A stretch of DNA of 64,000 bases. Origin: Cellulophaga sp. BC115SP (GTDB taxonomy: Bacteria > Bacteroidota > Bacteroidia > Cytophagales > Spirosomataceae). Both the position numbers and the translations under genes were made by a program. The stretch spans positions 124,001 through 188,000 of the forward strand of contig NZ_JAAALB010000002.1 of the NCBI RefSeq assembly GCF_009905545.1, in the 5' to 3' direction. Positions 7,526 through 16,398 of the stretch are shown here, in pieces. The notes below the pieces were generated by a model, which was given only the letters and a program-made list of their open reading frames with translations, did not search any database and was not told the origin of the DNA. Position 1 is the first letter of the stretch. Each line of letters begins with the position of its first letter.

Positions 7526-10096
7526 ATGAAAAACCTCCTTAAATCTCGAAACTACTATTTAAAAGAAATTCTTGCCTTTTTGTTTTTATTACTGGCAATC
7601 TATTTCTTCAGACAACAACAATCAGACATTGTGCAGTCTATTGCTGTATTAAAAAATGCTGACCCAAATTACTTCCTTATAGGCTTATTAGTAACTGGTT
7701 TCTACATTCTTCTCAACGGTTTAATGTATGTATATGCTTTTCGAGCAGTACATAGCACTATATCTATAAAAGATGGGGTAAAACTATTTCTTAAACGCAA
7801 CCTTATCAGTGTGTTTTTGCCTGGAGGAGGTGTTACTTCTTTAGCTTTTTTCAACCAAGAAATTGAAAGAAAAGGAATTAGTAAAACTCGAATTAATTTT
7901 GCTTCCTATATCTATGCAGTTATAGGAATCGCCTCGCTTGCATTCGTGGCATTTCCCGTTTTGGTATATCTAGCAATAGTCCGTAGTTCCTCGGCTAGTT
8001 CGTGGATAGCCTTTGCGGGGATTGTTGGAATAGTGGTATTATTGGTATGGGCTACATGGTCTTTTCTTGAAAAAGGATGGGTTTTCAAACAGTTAATTAA
8101 GATCAACCCACAGTTTGAAATGTTGGCAGAAGAAATCAATGTGGGGAATTTTTCGGTAAAAGAAATACTCTTAGTTTTACTATTTTCGATAGGTGTAGAA
8201 ATCACAGGAATGCTCCATCTTGGTATCGCCATGAAAGCCCTTGGCTTGTCTGCCAGCCTCGAAAGTTGTATTGCGGGCTACGTGATAGCTACCCTTTTTT
8301 ATGTTATTTCACCATTTTTAAGAGGTTTGGGAGCCGTTGAAGTTTCCATGATTTTATTGATAACTTCTTATGGATTCAGTGAAACACAAGCTATTTCTAT
8401 CACCATCCTTTACCGTGTGTTTGAGTTTTGGACACCTCTCATTGCAGGGATTGGTAGTTTTTTATTCAATCGAGGCAACATACTACTTCGGTTGCTTCCA
8501 GCCATACTTTTGGCGCTGTTAGGTTTAGTCAATATCATATCTGTTTTGACTCCTCCCCTAGTCGAGCGCCTCAAATTATTGGAAGATTTTATCCCCATTG
8601 CCACCGTGCATTTATCCAATCTGGCCGTACTCATGTCAGGTATATCCCTATTGGTATGTGCAGCATTTTTGATAAGGGGATTGCGAAATGCATGGTTTTT
8701 AGCACTAACCTTGAGCCTTATTTCTTTTGTCGGACATTTAACCAAAGCTATCGATTACGAAGAAGCTATCCTAGCGCTTTTTACAATGATTGTTTTAGTG
8801 ATTACTCGCAAACAATATTATGTTAAAAGTGACCGAAAACTTCAAAACTTTGGCATTTTATTAGCAAGCTCAGTTTTAGCCATGGTATTGGTGTATGGGG
8901 TAATTGGCTTTTACTTTTTGGATAAAAAAGAATTTGGTATCGACTTTTCTTTGAGTAATTCTATTGAAAATAGTGTAAGAAGCTTTTTTCTACTCGAAAC
9001 TACAGTTGCTCCTCTCACTCGTTTTGCCAAAGGTTTTATTCATTCTATCAATTTATTGGGCAGTTTGTCGTTGGGTTTGTTGATTTATGCTTTTGTCAAA
9101 CCTTATATTTTTCGCTATTCTTCTGATGAGGAAGAACAGGCGAAAGCACTTGAGTTATTAGCTAAGTATGGTCACACAGCCGACGATCATTTCAAGGTGG
9201 ATGCTGATAAAACGTTCTTTTTCGGTACTAAAATCGAAGGATTTATTGCTTACAAAATCGCCTCTGGTTTTGCAATTGCTTTGGGCGAGCCCGTATGCGA
9301 AAATTCAACTGAAAGCATACGAAAGTTGATTCATGAATTTGAAGTTTTTTGTAAAAGAAATAGCCTAAAAACGGCTTATTATAAAATAGATGAAAGCAAA
9401 CTGCCTCTTTTTGAATCTTTTGGTAAAAAATCATTACCAATAGGTCAGGAAGCGATTGTAAACTTACAGGCTTTCACGTTGGAAGGAAAAGACAAAAAGT
9501 CGTTAAGAAATGCGTTGAATGCTTTGGAAAAAAAGGGTTTTAAAACGGTCATCCACCAAGCGCCCATCAAAGACGGGCTTTTACAAAAACTCAAACACGT
9601 TTCAGATGACTGGCTACGTTCTTTAGACCGAAAAGAAATGGTTTTTTCCCAAGGCATGTTTAATTGGGATGAATTGAAAAATCAAACTATCATTACGATT
9701 GAAAATAGTGATGAAAAAATTGTTTCATTCTTGAATATCATTCCCGATTACACTCCCAATGAAGGAACGTATGACTTGGTTAGAAAAACCGAAGATGCAC
9801 CCTCTGGTTCGATGGATGCGCTGATTATTGCTCTTATCTCCCAGTTAAAGGAACAAGGGTTAAGCGCCCTTAATATGGGTGTAGCTCCTATGTCGGGCAT
9901 TGACCAGCCCAAGGATTTTCCAGAATGGACAGTAAAATTTGCCTACGAAAAACTTCAGCAGTTTCGTCATTATCATGGATTGAGAGATTTTAAAGATAAG
10001 TTTAATCCAACTTGGGTCAATAAGTATTTGGTCTACGAAAACCATTATGATTTGATTAGTCTCCCTATGGCTTTAGGTAAAGTTATGAAAGCATAG
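7526..10096 (+). CDS. mprF: phosphatidylglycerol lysyltransferase MprF
   Basis: An 856-residue protein, close to the length of Staphylococcus MprF. The first 520 residues or so are a multi-spanning membrane region with many hydrophobic helices, including the flippase-type part (FLKRNLISVFLPGG, RGLGAVEVSM). The last 330 residues are the cytosolic LPG synthase domain (DUF2156, GNAT-like), with FFFGTKIEGFIAYKIASGFAIALGEP split over two strands and ALNMGVAPMSG near the end. It would add lysine (or another amino acid) from charged tRNA to phosphatidylglycerol, lowering surface charge and giving resistance to cationic peptides. The preceding acvB-like gene probably acts in the opposite direction. 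A palindromic C element follows 31 bases after the stop. Confidence 0.9.
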   Translation: MKNLLKSRNYYLKEILAFLFLLLAIYFFRQQQSDIVQSIAVLKNADPNYFLIGLLVTGFYILLNGLMYVYAFRAVHSTISIKDGVKLFLKRNLISVFLPGGGVTSLAFFNQEIERKGISKTRINFASYIYAVIGIASLAFVAFPVLVYLAIVRSSSASSWIAFAGIVGIVVLLVWATWSFLEKGWVFKQLIKINPQFEMLAEEINVGNFSVKEILLVLLFSIGVEITGMLHLGIAMKALGLSASLESCIAGYVIATLFYVISPFLRGLGAVEVSMILLITSYGFSETQAISITILYRVFEFWTPLIAGIGSFLFNRGNILLRLLPAILLALLGLVNIISVLTPPLVERLKLLEDFIPIATVHLSNLAVLMSGISLLVCAAFLIRGLRNAWFLALTLSLISFVGHLTKAIDYEEAILALFTMIVLVITRKQYYVKSDRKLQNFGILLASSVLAMVLVYGVIGFYFLDKKEFGIDFSLSNSIENSVRSFFLLETTVAPLTRFAKGFIHSINLLGSLSLGLLIYAFVKPYIFRYSSDEEEQAKALELLAKYGHTADDHFKVDADKTFFFGTKIEGFIAYKIASGFAIALGEPVCENSTESIRKLIHEFEVFCKRNSLKTAYYKIDESKLPLFESFGKKSLPIGQEAIVNLQAFTLEGKDKKSLRNALNALEKKGFKTVIHQAPIKDGLLQKLKHVSDDWLRSLDRKEMVFSQGMFNWDELKNQTIITIENSDEKIVSFLNIIPDYTPNEGTYDLVRKTEDAPSGSMDALIIALISQLKEQGLSALNMGVAPMSGIDQPKDFPEWTVKFAYEKLQQFRHYHGLRDFKDKFNPTWVNKYLVYENHYDLISLPMALGKVMKA

Positions 10097-10127
10097 GTTT
10101 TGGCTTTCGGCTATGAGTTATTATTAC

Positions 10128-10212
10128 CTAGTTCGAGACTTTGTCTCGGACTAGTTTTTGCCACAGTTTAGAAACTGTATAAAAAATATTCCAAGACTAA
10201 ATCTTGAACTAG
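10128..10212. repeat. C element (triple palindrome), copy 1
   Basis: An 85-bp unit that begins CTAGTTCGAGACTTTGTC and ends ATCTTGAACTAG. It consists of a near-perfect 27-bp palindrome, a central palindrome CAGTTTAGAAACTG, and a second long palindrome, with the outer ends also complementary. The same unit occurs at 39924 and 40032 and, shortened, at 47262. It lies downstream of mprF and could fold in the transcript. Confidence 0.85.
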
Positions 10213-10354
10213 TAATATCTCTTCCTAAATATCCCATTTTTAAATACCTCCTCCCCCATCTTTTTGTGGAAAATTAGCCAATGCCTGTAGCATTTTATCC
10301 TATCATCCCTCGACATTGAGTATAATTGATTTCATCCAACTTTTTATCGACAAG

Positions 10355-10370
10355 GTACAAGTAATTGTAC
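10355..10370. promoter_or_regulatory. short palindrome upstream of the cytochrome/DUF1553 gene
   Basis: GTACAA, four bases, TTGTAC: a perfect 6-bp inverted repeat 28 bases before the ATG at 10398. It is well placed for an operator, but no regulator is known and chance is possible. Confidence 0.25.
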
Positions 10371-10397
10371 TATACTTATGAATAAACCTAGTGTCAG

Positions 10398-13300
10398 ATG
10401 AAGAAACTTCTTCTTTTATTTATTCCGCTATTTGTCCTTTCCTCTTGTCGTAACAACGTGCCAGAAGAGTTAAAGGAGGAAATCGCTCAATTACCTGATG
10501 AACTTGATTACAACATGGATGTAAAGCCTATCCTTTCGGATAAGTGCTTTGCCTGTCATGGCCCTGATAAAAAGAAACAAAAGGCAGGTTTACGCCTCGA
10601 CCTCGCCGAAGCTGCCTACGGAGATTTACCCGAAAATCCGGGCAAAGTAGCCATCGACCCAGGCGACCTCGACGATAGCGAATTGGTGCGTCGTATCCTT
10701 ACGTCGAACCCCAAAGAAATCATGCCCACGCCCGAATCTCACCTTTCTTTGAGCAACAAAGAAAAAGCCGTTTTAATCAAATGGATTAAAGATGGGGCTG
10801 AATACAAAGCACATTGGGCATTTGAAAAACCCGAAAAACCCCGTGTACCTTCGGTTGAAGGAAGTGATTGGGTGAAAAATGAAATCGACAATTTTGTTTT
10901 AGCCAAACTCGAAGCCAAGAAAATCAAACCACAACCAGAAGCCGATAAAGAAACCCTTATTCGTAGGGTTTATTTAGACTTGACGGGCTTGCCGCCGAGC
11001 CTCGCCGATATTGATGCCTTTTTAGCAGATAAATCGCCCAAGGCCTACGAAAAAGTAGTTGATAAATTGCTTGCTTCTCAGCATTACGGTGAAAAACTAG
11101 CAACCGACTGGATGGACGTTTCTCGTTTTGCCGACTCACATGGCTATACGGTTGATAGGGTGCGAGATATGAGTCCGTTTCGGGATTGGGTGATTAAGGC
11201 ATTTAACCAAAATTTGCCTTATGACCAGTTTATCAAATATCAATTGGCAGGAGATTTGTTGCCCAATGCTACTTTAGACCAAAAAATTGCTACAGGATTT
11301 TTACGCAATCACCAGCAAAATATGGAAGGAGGGATTGTTGAAGAAGAGTTTCGAGTGGAATACGTCGTGGACAGAACCAATACGCTTGGAACGGCTTTTT
11401 TGGGCATGACCCTCGAATGTTCTAAATGCCACGACCATAAATATGACCCTCTTTCACAGAAAAACTACTACCAATTATTCAGCTTCTTCAATAACGTAAA
11501 CGAAGCTGGACAAATTTCTTGGGATGATGCCTTGCCTGTACCAACCTTGCAATTACCTACCGCCAAACAACAGCAAATAATCAAATACATTCAAACAAAA
11601 CTAAAGGCTGTAGAACAGAACCAAAGCTATCCAGCTAAAATCAATGCAGAGTTTAACCAATGGATTAGCAGCGGACAATACCGACAAGATTTAAAACAAC
11701 CTGATACCATTGCCTTGCAAGGACATTATACTTTCGACGACGCATTAGTTAACCTACGCAACAAAAAACATCAGCCCAAAATGGCAAGAGATGTAGGGGG
11801 TACCGATAAAGATAAACCTACTTTTGTGGCAGGAAAATACGGTAAAGGACTTTGGATGGAAGGCGACCTTTGGTTTGATACGCAAGGCGTTGGGGCTTTT
11901 CATCGCTACGAGCCTTTTACGGTATCTATTTGGGTAAATATTCCGAAGGAGTTGAAAGAAGGAGTCATTCTACATCGGGGTGTTTCGGGGCTTTTGTATG
12001 GTTTTAGAGGCTATCATTTGCAGGTAAAAAACAACAAACTCGAATTTAATTTGGCTCGTACCGCCCCAGACAATGCCATTATAGTACATACCAAAAACGA
12101 CGTTCCCAAAAACCAATGGATTCATTTGGCGATTAGTTATGATGGTTCATCTTTGGCAAAAGGAGCGAAAATTTATGTTAATGGGCAAGCTACTCCGCTC
12201 AATGTTATCAATGATAACCTGACAAGGGATATTGTGTTTTTTGAGCATACCTACAAAGTACAACCTACCTTGCAAGTGGGTGCTTGGGGTAGAGGTTTAG
12301 GGTTTAAAAATGGGAAAGTGGACGAACTGAAAATATACAATCGTCTGATAGCATCCCATGAAATCAGTATTTTAGCTGAAAAAACCACATGGAATCCCCT
12401 GCTTTCAAAGCCATTCAATACCTTGAATGAGGTAGAAAAAAATGCACTTAAAAGCTATTTTATAGCAGCAAAATCGCCTACAGCCAAACAATGGCTCAAA
12501 GAAATGACAGCGTATCGTAAAGCCCAAAATGATAGTGCTGAAAAAATTCGGGAATTTATGGTTATGAAAGAAATGCCTAAACCCCGACAAGCCTATATTT
12601 TGGAAAGAGGCTTGTACGATAGTCATGGCGAAAAAGTTTTTCCGAATACACCTGAGAGCATTTTACCATTTAAAGAAAAATTTGTTAAAAACCGCATTGG
12701 GTTAGCCGATTGGTTGGTTGATGAAGACCATCCACTTACGGCACGTGTAGCGGTAAATCGCTATTGGCAAATGCTTTTTGGCATTGGTATTGTTAAAACC
12801 ACCGAAGACTTTGGCAACCAAGGAGAATTGCCCGTCAATAAAGATTTACTCGATTATTTGGCGGTTGATTTTAGAGAAAATCAATGGAATGTAAAAGCTC
12901 TTTTACGTAAAATTGTGCTTTCGGCAACGTATCGACAAAGCTCAAAAGCCAGTAAGGAACTCCTCACCACCGACCCCGACAATCGACTGATGGCACGTGG
13001 CCCAGCCAACCGCCTTACCGCCGAAATGATAAGAGATAATGCACTGGTAGCAAGTGGTTTATTTAAAAATGAAATAGGAGGAAAAAGTATCAAACCCTAT
13101 CAGCCCGAAGGACTTTGGGCTATCAATGGAGATACGTATTTACCCGACTCGACAAACGATATTTACAAAAGAAGTTTGTATATGCTTATCAAGCGTTCTG
13201 TACCACATCCTACTTTAGCGACATTCGATGCCACTGCGAGGGCTTCTTGTACCGTAAGACGACAAAAAACGAGCACACCATTGCAGGCATTAACCCTAAT

Positions 13301-13616
13301 GAACGACCCTACTTTTATTGAAGCGTGTAAAGTGATGGGACAAAACATGGTAAAAGAAGGCAATACGCCTGCGGCATTAGTACATGTTTTTAGAAAAATT
13401 ACGGGTCGTAAACCAATTCCAGCAGAATTAACCTTGCTTTTACAACAGCAAAAAGCTTTGTATCAAAAGTTTAAAGCAAACCCGAAAAAGAAAGACAGTT
13501 GGCTCAATACAGGACTTTATCGAATAGACCGTAGCTTAGACCAAGATTGGATTGCGGCTAATACCATTGTAGCCAATACCATTCTAAACTCTGACGCATC
13601 TATTACTAAAAGGTAA
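10398..13616 (+). CDS. planctomycete-type cytochrome c / DUF1549 / LamG / DUF1553 lipoprotein
   Basis: A 1072-residue exported protein. A lipobox (LSSC, Cys17) is followed by a small c-type cytochrome domain with CFACH (Cys50, Cys53, His54), then a DUF1549 (PSCyt2) domain about 150-370 that contains a second haem-type motif CSKCHDHKYDP (341-351), a concanavalin/LamG-like jelly roll at about 440-655, and a DUF1553 (PSD1) domain to the end (LADWLVDEDHPLTARVAVNR, RRQKTSTPLQALTLMNDP). This domain set is typical of Planctomycetes and Verrucomicrobia and also found in Cytophagales; the biochemical role is not established, though linkage to carbohydrate breakdown is common. It is first of four same-strand genes whose products all look exported. 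Confidence 0.87.
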   Translation: MKKLLLLFIPLFVLSSCRNNVPEELKEEIAQLPDELDYNMDVKPILSDKCFACHGPDKKKQKAGLRLDLAEAAYGDLPENPGKVAIDPGDLDDSELVRRILTSNPKEIMPTPESHLSLSNKEKAVLIKWIKDGAEYKAHWAFEKPEKPRVPSVEGSDWVKNEIDNFVLAKLEAKKIKPQPEADKETLIRRVYLDLTGLPPSLADIDAFLADKSPKAYEKVVDKLLASQHYGEKLATDWMDVSRFADSHGYTVDRVRDMSPFRDWVIKAFNQNLPYDQFIKYQLAGDLLPNATLDQKIATGFLRNHQQNMEGGIVEEEFRVEYVVDRTNTLGTAFLGMTLECSKCHDHKYDPLSQKNYYQLFSFFNNVNEAGQISWDDALPVPTLQLPTAKQQQIIKYIQTKLKAVEQNQSYPAKINAEFNQWISSGQYRQDLKQPDTIALQGHYTFDDALVNLRNKKHQPKMARDVGGTDKDKPTFVAGKYGKGLWMEGDLWFDTQGVGAFHRYEPFTVSIWVNIPKELKEGVILHRGVSGLLYGFRGYHLQVKNNKLEFNLARTAPDNAIIVHTKNDVPKNQWIHLAISYDGSSLAKGAKIYVNGQATPLNVINDNLTRDIVFFEHTYKVQPTLQVGAWGRGLGFKNGKVDELKIYNRLIASHEISILAEKTTWNPLLSKPFNTLNEVEKNALKSYFIAAKSPTAKQWLKEMTAYRKAQNDSAEKIREFMVMKEMPKPRQAYILERGLYDSHGEKVFPNTPESILPFKEKFVKNRIGLADWLVDEDHPLTARVAVNRYWQMLFGIGIVKTTEDFGNQGELPVNKDLLDYLAVDFRENQWNVKALLRKIVLSATYRQSSKASKELLTTDPDNRLMARGPANRLTAEMIRDNALVASGLFKNEIGGKSIKPYQPEGLWAINGDTYLPDSTNDIYKRSLYMLIKRSVPHPTLATFDATARASCTVRRQKTSTPLQALTLMNDPTFIEACKVMGQNMVKEGNTPAALVHVFRKITGRKPIPAELTLLLQQQKALYQKFKANPKKKDSWLNTGLYRIDRSLDQDWIAANTIVANTILNSDASITKR

Positions 13617-13620
13617 TTCG

Positions 13621-13714
13621 ATTGCGGATTTGGGATTGAGGATTTCGGAATAAAATTTATTCATCAATGAAATAAAATCATATATCCGAAATCAAAAATC
13701 CTCAATCCGATATA
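13621..13714. repeat. H1 heptamer hairpin element, diverged copy b
   Basis: Left arm 13621-13650 is ATTGCGG followed by units of the form ATTnnGG; right arm 13681-13714 carries the complement with its own changes (ATCCTCAATCCGATAT). It occupies nearly the whole gap between the DUF1553 and DUF1501 genes and is followed by a short run of 7-mers of the form TCAnYnA at 13722-13744, right up to the next start region. Confidence 0.7.
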
Positions 13715-13751
13715 CCAAAAATCACTCATTCACCAATTCACAATTAAACAG

Positions 13752-15257
13752 ATGGCACATCAGCATGATGAGGAATTTCGCCTACAGGGAGGCGAGTTTG
13801 ATGAACTCAATCGGAAGTACGATAGACGACGTTTTTTAACCAAAACATCGTTAGGACTTGGTGCTTTGGCACTTGGTGGACTATGGGCTGGCTCTAGTAT
13901 GTTGGCAAATTCTACCAAAAAATCAGGCACACAGAGCATCGAAGAAGATGTACTGGCAGCCTTACCTCATTTTGCTCCAAAGGCCAAACGTGTTGTATAT
14001 TTGTTTATGAGTGGTGGCCCTTCTCAGTTTGAAACATTTGATTACAAACCCAAATTATACAATATGCTTGGGCAAGACCTGCCCGATTCGGTGCGAGGTA
14101 GCCAACGCTTGACGGGCATGAGTGCCAGCCAAAGCCGCTTTCCTATTGCTCCTTCTTTGTACAAATTCAATGCACATGGGCAAAGCAACACCATGATTTC
14201 GGAATTGTTGCCTCATACAGCCAAAGTTGTAGATGAACTGTGTATCATCAAATCAATGTACACCGAGCATATCAACCACGACCCAGCGATTACGTTTTTT
14301 CAAACAGGACACCAATTGCCAGGCCGTCCTTCTATTGGCTCTTGGGTGAGCTACGGACTAGGTTCTGATAACCAAAATTTACCTTCATTCATTGTATTGG
14401 TTACGAAAAATGGCGGTGGACAACCCTTGTACTCTCGTCTTTGGGGGAATGGTTTTTTGCCAACTAAGCACCAAGGCGTACAATTTAGAAATGGCAAAGA
14501 CCCCGTTTTGTACCTCAACAATCCCGAAAATTACGACGGTGCCGACCGTCGTGAGATGCTTAATTACCTCAACAAACTCAATAGTCTTCAAGCTGATTAT
14601 TATGGCGACCCAGAAGTAAATGCCAAATTGGCTCAATATGAAATGGCGTTCCGTATGCAAACGTCTATTCCCGAAGTAATGGACATGAGCGACGAACCAG
14701 ACGAAGTATTTGAATTGTATGGAAAAGATTCACGAGAAGCAGGTACGTTTGCAGCTAACTGCCTCATGGCGAGAAAATTGCTAGAAAAAGATGTCAAGTT
14801 TGTACAACTCTATCACCAAGATTGGGACCATCATGCTGCTTTGCCTAATGGGATTCAAACCCAATGCCAAAAGGTTGACCAAGGCTGTGCCGCCCTCATT
14901 ACCGACCTCAAACGCAGGGGCTTATTAGAAGATACGCTAGTGATTTGGGGAGGAGAATTTGGAAGGACGGTTTACTCGCAAGGAAAACTTTCGCCTGAAA
15001 ATTATGGCCGTGACCATCACCCCAGAGCCTTTAGTATGTGGATGGCCGGAGCAGGCGTAAAAGCTGGAATCAGCTACGGAGAAACCGATGATTTTAGTTA
15101 TAATATCGTCAAAGACCCTGTGCATGTACACGATTTTCAGGCTACTTTGATGCACTTGTTAGGGATAGACCACGAAAGATTTACCTTCAAAACACAAGGA
15201 CGTAGGTATAGATTAACCGACCTGAGTGGCAAAGTAGTAAAAGATATTTTAGCCTAA
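13752..15257 (+). CDS. DUF1501 family protein with Tat-type signal
   Basis: A 501-residue member of the DUF1501 family, which belongs to the alkaline-phosphatase/sulfatase fold but has no established reaction. The N-terminal region has a twin-arginine type signal (RRRFLTKTSLGLGALALGG, residues about 25-44), pointing to folded export. Family phrases visible include VYLFMSGGPSQFETFDYKP, GRPSIGSWVSYGLG, LVIWGGEFGRT and GRDHHPRAFSMWMAG with clustered His and Asp for metal binding. DUF1501 genes are nearly always next to DUF1549/DUF1553 genes, as here, so the two products probably work together outside the inner membrane. The ATG at 13752 is used. Confidence 0.88.
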   Translation: MAHQHDEEFRLQGGEFDELNRKYDRRRFLTKTSLGLGALALGGLWAGSSMLANSTKKSGTQSIEEDVLAALPHFAPKAKRVVYLFMSGGPSQFETFDYKPKLYNMLGQDLPDSVRGSQRLTGMSASQSRFPIAPSLYKFNAHGQSNTMISELLPHTAKVVDELCIIKSMYTEHINHDPAITFFQTGHQLPGRPSIGSWVSYGLGSDNQNLPSFIVLVTKNGGGQPLYSRLWGNGFLPTKHQGVQFRNGKDPVLYLNNPENYDGADRREMLNYLNKLNSLQADYYGDPEVNAKLAQYEMAFRMQTSIPEVMDMSDEPDEVFELYGKDSREAGTFAANCLMARKLLEKDVKFVQLYHQDWDHHAALPNGIQTQCQKVDQGCAALITDLKRRGLLEDTLVIWGGEFGRTVYSQGKLSPENYGRDHHPRAFSMWMAGAGVKAGISYGETDDFSYNIVKDPVHVHDFQATLMHLLGIDHERFTFKTQGRRYRLTDLSGKVVKDILA

Positions 15258-15283
15258 AACTAAGCTTAACCTTTTTATAGACT

Positions 15284-16393
15284 ATGAATTACAATAGAAG
15301 AAATTTTCTCAAAAATACAGGTTTAACAACTGCCATAGGTGTATTAGCTACAGCGAAACAGCCTGCTTTAGCTCATACCAAACCCGACGATTTGACTATT
15401 GGGCACAACAATTTTAGATATAAAGTTGACAAAGGATGGGCCAAACTTACGGTCAATCGTACACCCTTGTTCAATTGTCATGAAATGGTACAAGACCAAA
15501 AAGGTCGCTTGATTATGGTTGGCGACCACGTGGCAAATAATATTTTGATTTTTGACAAATCTGGCAAATTGTTGGATAGTTGGACTTTAGCATTTCCAGG
15601 GGCACATGGGTTGAGTTTGAGTAAAGAAGGTTCAGAAGATTTTTTGATTATTACAGACTGTGGTTGGTACCAAGACCGTAGCGGTCAATGGAATCGCCAA
15701 GCAGGGCAAGTTATCAAAACCGATACCAACGGAAGGCTGATGTTTGCCATTGGGCATCCTCGCACTATTGGCATATACAAAAACGACGAGCCTTTTATGC
15801 CTACCGAAACCGCCGTAGCTCCCAATGGCGATATTTATGTAGCCGATGGCTATGGCAGCGATTATATTATTCAATACGATAGCAAAGGAAAATATATTCG
15901 TCATTTTGGAGGCAAACACAACGCCAATCCCGAACATAATTTAGTCAATGCACATGGCGTTTCAATCGACCTCCGTGACCCTAAAAATCCGAAAGTGGTT
16001 TGTTCTTCGAGAGAAGAAAATTGCTTTAAATTCTTTACACTTGAGGGCAAATATTTGTATAAAGTAGATTTGCCAGGAATGTATGTTTGCCGTGCGGTAT
16101 TTCATCAAGAAAACCTTTATGCAGGCGTTTGCTGGAGTAAAGATAAAGAGGGAAAACAAAATTGGGGCGATTCTGGCTTTGTCACGATATTAGACAAAAA
16201 CAATAAAGTGGTGAGTAATCCTGGCGGAAATGCTCCTGTGTATCAAAATGGTGTGCTACTGCCAACGCTTGCAACAAGCAACCCTATTTTCAACCACGGG
16301 CATGACGTTTGCATCGACGAAGACGAAAACCTCTACGTTTGTCAATGGAACGCCAATCATACCGCACCAATCAAATTAACCCGAACGGTCTAA
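15284..16393 (+). CDS. NHL-type six-bladed beta-propeller protein, Tat-exported
   Basis: A 369-residue protein with a Tat-like signal (NRRNFLKNTGLTTAIG, residues 4-19). The remainder reads as repeated propeller blades: GRLIMVGDHVANNILIFDK, NGDIYVADGYGSDYIIQYD, GKYIRHFGGKHN, NLYVCQWNANHT. The HGVS/HGLS segments and the blade order resemble peptidyl-alpha-hydroxyglycine alpha-amidating lyase-like and NHL proteins. A sugar- or metal-binding role is possible, but no reaction can be claimed. It begins 26 bases after the DUF1501 stop and is followed five bases after its own stop by the next start, so these genes are probably co-transcribed and the last two translationally coupled. Confidence 0.75.
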   Translation: MNYNRRNFLKNTGLTTAIGVLATAKQPALAHTKPDDLTIGHNNFRYKVDKGWAKLTVNRTPLFNCHEMVQDQKGRLIMVGDHVANNILIFDKSGKLLDSWTLAFPGAHGLSLSKEGSEDFLIITDCGWYQDRSGQWNRQAGQVIKTDTNGRLMFAIGHPRTIGIYKNDEPFMPTETAVAPNGDIYVADGYGSDYIIQYDSKGKYIRHFGGKHNANPEHNLVNAHGVSIDLRDPKNPKVVCSSREENCFKFFTLEGKYLYKVDLPGMYVCRAVFHQENLYAGVCWSKDKEGKQNWGDSGFVTILDKNNKVVSNPGGNAPVYQNGVLLPTLATSNPIFNHGHDVCIDEDENLYVCQWNANHTAPIKLTRTV

Positions 16394-16398
16394 TACAA

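Noticed and set aside
16309-16398. N-terminal extension of the DUF2231-cytochrome protein
   Set aside because: Overlaps the preceding propeller gene and is highly basic; the ATG at 16399 begins the family-typical membrane domain.
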